In this document: positions 23,742 through 26,815 of the stretch, in pieces
Layout of the letters: each line of letters starts with the position of its first letter
Numbering within the stretch: position 1 is the first letter of the stretch
Assembly: GCA_016930995.1 (NCBI GenBank)
Contig: JAFGFQ010000157.1
Location: 1 to 26,815, forward strand
DNA: 26,815 nucleotides
Source of the DNA: Thermoplasmatota archaeon
Lineage (GTDB): Archaea; Thermoplasmatota; E2; DHVEG-1
Direction: 5' to 3'
The notes under the pieces: model-generated
The model's input: the letters and a program-made list of their open reading frames with translations, nothing else
The model's database searches: none
What the model was told of the DNA's origin: nothing
Translations under genes and position numbers: made by a program

Positions 23742-25133
23742 ATGTTTCAAACAAGTAGCGTTCTTCTCCGTGAAATAACAAGAAATCTCAAACGAAAGAT
23801 GAAAATGTCCCCTCTCTTGTACACGTTTTTCTCGGCGATGGTTTTTTTCTCACTTGTCATGTTTGCGTTTCTAACGTATTTCCTTCTTTACACAGAGTTT
23901 TCGTTAAACTTCATGGACGTCTTTTATACTGTATTTTTCTTACTGCTGATGAAATCGGCCTCTGACATGCATACCTATTTTATTTCCTCGCCCCAGATTT
24001 CATATGGGCTCTCAACAGCTGTCTCACAGAGTAAAACTGTTGGCAATGTTGTGGTGACCATCCTTGTCATCAATACCTTTCTGTGGTTTTCCTTCTCAGT
24101 AGTGTATCTTCTTGTTCTGTCCGGGCTTGGGATTCCTGCTACCTATCCTTTGGAGTATGTTCTTTTTAGTATCGATATCCTTATTGCTCTCCTTCTGGGT
24201 TGTTCTCTGTCGCTTCATTTCTTCTCTTCAAAATACTATCGTATGATACCGACGCTTCTTTTGCTTGGTTTTTTCTGGTTGTCACAAAGCATGGTGTATA
24301 TTGCTTGTATGCTTCCCCTTGCACTCCTCCATTGTATCTGGAGTCTCTCGCATCCGATGGACTCGTATCGATATGTAAAACGCAAAGAACGATCCAGTAA
24401 ACAGCTTCATCTGCGGCCCCATGGCGTGCTTCATAGCTTGTTCATCCGGGAAGTCACTGGGGTTTGGCGTGAACGTCTGTATTTCAGTTTTGTCTCAATG
24501 TCCATTATGACGGCGGTAGGCACAGGGTATCTTTTCCTTTATGGGGCAGAATTGCTTATCCCGGAGTCACTTCAGCGATACGTCAGTGGGTTTCTCCCTT
24601 CTTTGTTCGTGTTCCTCGGTTGCTATATCGTTGTCATGTATACTGCTGTCTTTCCCGCTCTAAACCTGTTTCTGACCGAAGAAAAAACCATGTGGATCCT
24701 TCGGAATCTCCCTCTTACAAATGAGACAATAATCTATGGGAAGACACTTGCCCTATCGTTGTCTTTCCTTACCACTCTTCCGTTTCTTGCAGTTATCCCT
24801 CTTTTTCTTGGCGTTGATGATCTTTTCTTTTTACTGTGGTTCCTTGGATTTTCGTTTCTTGCCGCTGTGATTATCGCAGTGCCTCTGGGGGTGAAATACG
24901 TCGGGAAAAAATCCGACATCCTTCTCTTATACAGCGTTGCGATGATCTTGTTTGTCCTTCTGAGTGTCGTGGGCGCTGGAATGAACATTCTTAGGAGTAG
25001 ATCATCTCTTTCTATTCTTCCACTGTGTGTCTTGCTCCTTTGTTTGGAGTTCGTCTTGTTGTTTTTATCCTTAAAAATTTCTGCCCGAACACTTGCTTTT
25101 CCATTTAAACATCCAGATGTCTATACGTTGTGA
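23742..25133 (+). CDS. ABC-2-type exporter permease, orphan
   Basis: 463 residues with about 12 hydrophobic helices in two halves separated by a charged loop (about 207-232, KRKERSSKQ). The second half contains TEEKTMWILRNLPLTNETIIYGKTLAL (about 306-332), the coupling segment typical of ABC-2 permeases (E..T...L...P......GK). The partner ATPase is not next to it; the orphan ATPase at 18270-18977 is the obvious candidate. The ATG at 23742 is about 50 bases after a CTTAAATA TATA-like site and has no ribosome site. Substrate is unknown. It could be a two-domain permease working with a dimer of one ATPase. Confidence 0.7.
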   Translation: MFQTSSVLLREITRNLKRKMKMSPLLYTFFSAMVFFSLVMFAFLTYFLLYTEFSLNFMDVFYTVFFLLLMKSASDMHTYFISSPQISYGLSTAVSQSKTVGNVVVTILVINTFLWFSFSVVYLLVLSGLGIPATYPLEYVLFSIDILIALLLGCSLSLHFFSSKYYRMIPTLLLLGFFWLSQSMVYIACMLPLALLHCIWSLSHPMDSYRYVKRKERSSKQLHLRPHGVLHSLFIREVTGVWRERLYFSFVSMSIMTAVGTGYLFLYGAELLIPESLQRYVSGFLPSLFVFLGCYIVVMYTAVFPALNLFLTEEKTMWILRNLPLTNETIIYGKTLALSLSFLTTLPFLAVIPLFLGVDDLFFLLWFLGFSFLAAVIIAVPLGVKYVGKKSDILLLYSVAMILFVLLSVVGAGMNILRSRSSLSILPLCVLLLCLEFVLLFLSLKISARTLAFPFKHPDVYTL

Positions 25134-25237
25134 TAGAAATTTTTCATTGAAAAAGAAAAAAGACGTGTTGTATTATCCTAAACGCAAGGACGTATAGGTT
25201 CCTCATTCGTATTTTCGGTTGAACCAGGATGATAAAG

Positions 25238-25276
25238 TTTATATCTGGTCTGTGGTATCATTACATAGCGTGGAGG
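25238..25276 (+). promoter_or_regulatory. Promoter and ribosome site that fix the start of the small secreted protein
   Basis: TTTATAT at 25238-25244 predicts transcription from about 25265. GGAGG at 25272-25276 lies 6 bases before the ATG at 25283. An in-frame ATG at 25229 would precede the transcript start, so it is rejected. Confidence 0.6.
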
Positions 25277-25282
25277 AAACGT

Positions 25283-25714
25283 ATGAAAAAAAGAATTATT
25301 GGACTTGGTATCTGTACCTTGTTACTCTTCCCTTTGATATCGTTACCCTCAGCAGCAGACCCGGCTCCTGATTTGATGATTAAACTCGTTGGTGGACTCC
25401 CATTCCCGTTGCTCTTCCATTATGTCGGAGGCGTTATTTCAAACAAGGGAGACACAGCTGCGTATAATATCTCCTACACACTCACCCTTCGTGGGGGTAT
25501 TCTTGGGACGACCAATGAAACAGTTAATGGAAACACAGAGGAGATTCTCCCTCAGACCGCCTATGCTGTAGGCATCTTCAATGCATACGGGTTTGGTCGT
25601 GTGACATTAACTCTGATGGTTACAGCATCCAATGCAGCAAACGTAACAGACGCAGTTCAAGGGCTTCAGCTCGGCGGATTCACATGGATCCCGTTTTCAT
25701 GGATGAAACGCTAA
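25283..25714 (+). CDS. Small secreted protein with CARDB-like beta-sandwich
   Basis: 143 residues from ATG 25283. A classic signal peptide (KKR, a hydrophobic stretch, then PSAA, about 1-23) leads to one beta domain. PDLMIKLVGG, then GGVISNKGDTAAYNISYTLTLRGG and a final VTLTLMVTASNAANVTDAVQG, resemble CARDB-type or DUF11-like modules (I.NxGxxxAxN.). No membrane anchor follows; it ends in FTWIPFSWMKR. Four sequons suggest glycosylation. It lies 95 bases after the permease gene with its own promoter. Function is unknown; it may bind a surface partner or act as a lone domain of a larger complex. Confidence 0.65.
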   Translation: MKKRIIGLGICTLLLFPLISLPSAADPAPDLMIKLVGGLPFPLLFHYVGGVISNKGDTAAYNISYTLTLRGGILGTTNETVNGNTEEILPQTAYAVGIFNAYGFGRVTLTLMVTASNAANVTDAVQGLQLGGFTWIPFSWMKR

Positions 25715-25858
25715 CCACCTCATTCATCTCTCTCTATCTTGTATCCCTTTAAAAATCTGTTTTATGTATCGAGGACAAAAAGATGCATCTCATTTGATTG
25801 AATTGATGTAAAGTAAAAATCTGTTCATTTAAGAAATCACGTATTTTTATAAAAAAAT

Positions 25859-26281
25859 CTATTTCAGATTCAGGAGGTTTAATCCACTCTCATTATCGTG
25901 TTCTCTGCTGACGACTCCCTCGATGATGTCAATAATCCCTTCGAAGGTTGCACTGATTACCGCTGAGGTCAGATGACCACCCAGTGCTTTATGTTCCACA
26001 TTACAAATAGTCACATGCAGATGAAGGTAGACGTCGCCATTCATCCTTGAGATATTTCCGACAAGTGGCGCTATTTCATGATCCCCTGTGAACTCTTTTG
26101 ACTGATATTTCTTTGTTTTCGTATTCATCAAACCAATCGTAATTTTATCTGTTGCACCTATTCCAACGATTGATCCTAAGGTAATATCCAGGGTCTTACA
26201 TAAAGTCTTCAGGCAGTCAACAAGCTCTTCTCCTTTATCGATTCGGACGATAACCTTGTTGTGGAATTGTTTGAAATTCAT
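25859..26281 (-). CDS. PPC/DUF296-domain protein
   Basis: 140 residues from ATG 26281. An ATG six codons upstream (26299) is too close to the TATA box at 26306-26313, whereas 26281 is 25-32 bases away, as expected for a leaderless message. The family mark HLHVTICNVEHKALGGHLTSAVISATFEGII (about 87-117 in this numbering) is clear, with its conserved histidines and GGHL loop. The start HNKVIVRIDKGEELVDCL is also typical. PPC domains form trimers. In plants they accompany AT-hooks in DNA-binding proteins; in prokaryotes they stand alone and their function is poorly defined. No AT-hook is present here. Confidence 0.88.
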   Translation of the reverse strand: MNFKQFHNKVIVRIDKGEELVDCLKTLCKTLDITLGSIVGIGATDKITIGLMNTKTKKYQSKEFTGDHEIAPLVGNISRMNGDVYLHLHVTICNVEHKALGGHLTSAVISATFEGIIDIIEGVVSREHDNESGLNLLNLK

Positions 26282-26305
26282 TGGGTATGATTCATCCAAC
26301 TGTCG

Positions 26306-26313
26306 TATTTAAG
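26306..26313 (-). promoter_or_regulatory. TATA box deciding the start of the PPC/DUF296 gene
   Basis: CTTAAATA on the minus strand, 25-32 bases before the ATG at 26281. It supports the shorter start and a leaderless transcript. Confidence 0.5.
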
Positions 26314-26503
26314 ATTTATGAAATTATTCTCTCCTTCATTCTCCATATCTATTCCAATTGTTCAAACAAAAATCCAAATCGTTATATAAACAATATTTTT
26401 TACCGGAAAAATATACAAACGTGGGAACTACGAGTCATTATATCAGAGAGATATGTATTTAAATAAAAAAGCGCTATCGTATTCTAACGAGAGGAGAGTG
26501 GGT

Positions 26504-26560
26504 ATGACGAAAATAAATATCATGTATGAGATTGATTTTGAGGATTTTCTCGATGAATAA
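26504..26560 (+). CDS. 18-codon mini-ORF ahead of a small membrane protein
   Basis: A TATA-like TATTTAAATA near 26455 and GAGGAG at about 26491-26496 precede ATG 26504, which opens an 18-codon acidic frame (MTKINIMYEIDFEDFLDE) ending at TAA 26558-26560. The next ATG follows after 6 bases. Promoter, ribosome site and spacing are all as for a real gene, so this may be a tiny protein or a leader that couples translation to the next gene. No similarity is recognised. Confidence 0.4.
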   Translation: MTKINIMYEIDFEDFLDE

Positions 26561-26566
26561 CGAGGA

Positions 26567-26779
26567 ATGAAGAAAATAGGAATTGAGACGTCTATGACGA
26601 AATATGTCCTGTTTAATAGCATTGTTCTCTTTATTGGTCTTTTACTCATCATCTTTATGCGGGATGATGGGACTGTTCTTGGTGGTTTTATCCAACTTAT
26701 AGGATTATCATTAACCATTATCAGCGGATTTTTATTGATTTTAAGTTTCTTTGGTCTGACACTGAGTCGTTTACCATAA
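26567..26779 (+). CDS. Small membrane protein with two helices
   Basis: 70 residues. Helices lie at about 13-31 and 38-62, joined by a short RDDGTVLGG turn; the C-terminus is short. GAGGA abuts the ATG at 26567, which is tight, so translation may depend on termination of the mini-ORF 6 bases upstream, or start at an inner ATG (26594, MTKYVLF). No family is recognised. Membrane location is clear from hydrophobicity; function is unknown. Confidence 0.55.
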   Translation: MKKIGIETSMTKYVLFNSIVLFIGLLLIIFMRDDGTVLGGFIQLIGLSLTIISGFLLILSFFGLTLSRLP

Positions 26780-26815
26780 AAAATAGGTGTTTAACACATA
26801 TCATTATGTTTTTTA

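Noticed and set aside
25229..25282. Longer start for the small secreted protein
   Set aside because: It would begin before the predicted transcript start and would put 18 residues ahead of a normal signal peptide; GGAGG and ATG at 25283 fit much better.
1..26815. tRNA, rRNA, CRISPR arrays, insertion sequences
   Set aside because: No T-loop or cloverleaf pattern, no rRNA-like conserved stretch, no regularly spaced repeats and no transposase-like protein were found on either strand by eye.

Overview
The window looks like a piece of an AT-rich archaeal chromosome, most likely a sediment-type member of Thermoplasmatota (Methanomassiliicoccales or marine benthic group D relatives). Many genes sit about 25-35 bases behind archaeal TATA boxes, with either no leader or a short leader carrying a GGAGG or GGGG ribosome site. 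There is a type IV pilin-like operon of archaeal character, and there are secreted cysteine peptidases of families C10 and C25, which protein-degrading sediment archaea are known to carry. The species assignment is inference from gene content. No rRNA, tRNA, CRISPR array or transposase was seen.

Layout. Bases 1-611 hold at most the tail of one gene, then two GC-rich islands in AT-rich DNA that fold well on paper and each have their own upstream TATA box; both are candidate non-coding RNAs. Bases 612-5822 are a tight four-gene operon (three overlapping junctions) of pilin-like or membrane-anchored, sequon-rich exported proteins: probably the pseudopilin and adhesin part of an archaeal type II/IV secretion or pilus system whose ATPase and membrane platform lie outside the window. 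Its third gene has no ATG, GTG or TTG upstream of its membrane segment and appears to start at an AUA.

Bases 5867-14876 are on the minus strand: a GNAT acetyltransferase, a secreted C10 cysteine peptidase with two tandem Ig-like domains, an SF1 helicase with a C-terminal endonuclease-like domain, an ABC-F ATPase with an unusual C-terminal extension, and an ArsB/NhaD-type ion transporter. Bases 15049-18977 return to the plus strand: a fibronectin-type-III surface protein, a nitroreductase, an EamA/DMT exporter and a lone ABC ATPase.

Bases 19000-20690 form a markedly AT-rich island with a beta-helix surface protein and gene debris. A C25 (gingipain-type) peptidase, an Lrp-like regulator, a lone ABC-2-type permease and a small secreted protein follow. 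The window ends with a PPC/DUF296 protein and a small membrane protein behind an 18-codon mini-ORF.

Common theme: about a third of the coding capacity makes exported or surface proteins (pilus parts, two unrelated cysteine peptidases, beta-helix and FN3 proteins). The two peptidases end in the same short tail (FPxAFPxLR), which looks like a lineage-specific sorting or anchoring signal and is the most interesting protein-level observation here. The two candidate RNAs at the left end and the switch-like leader of the helicase are the most interesting nucleic-acid observations.
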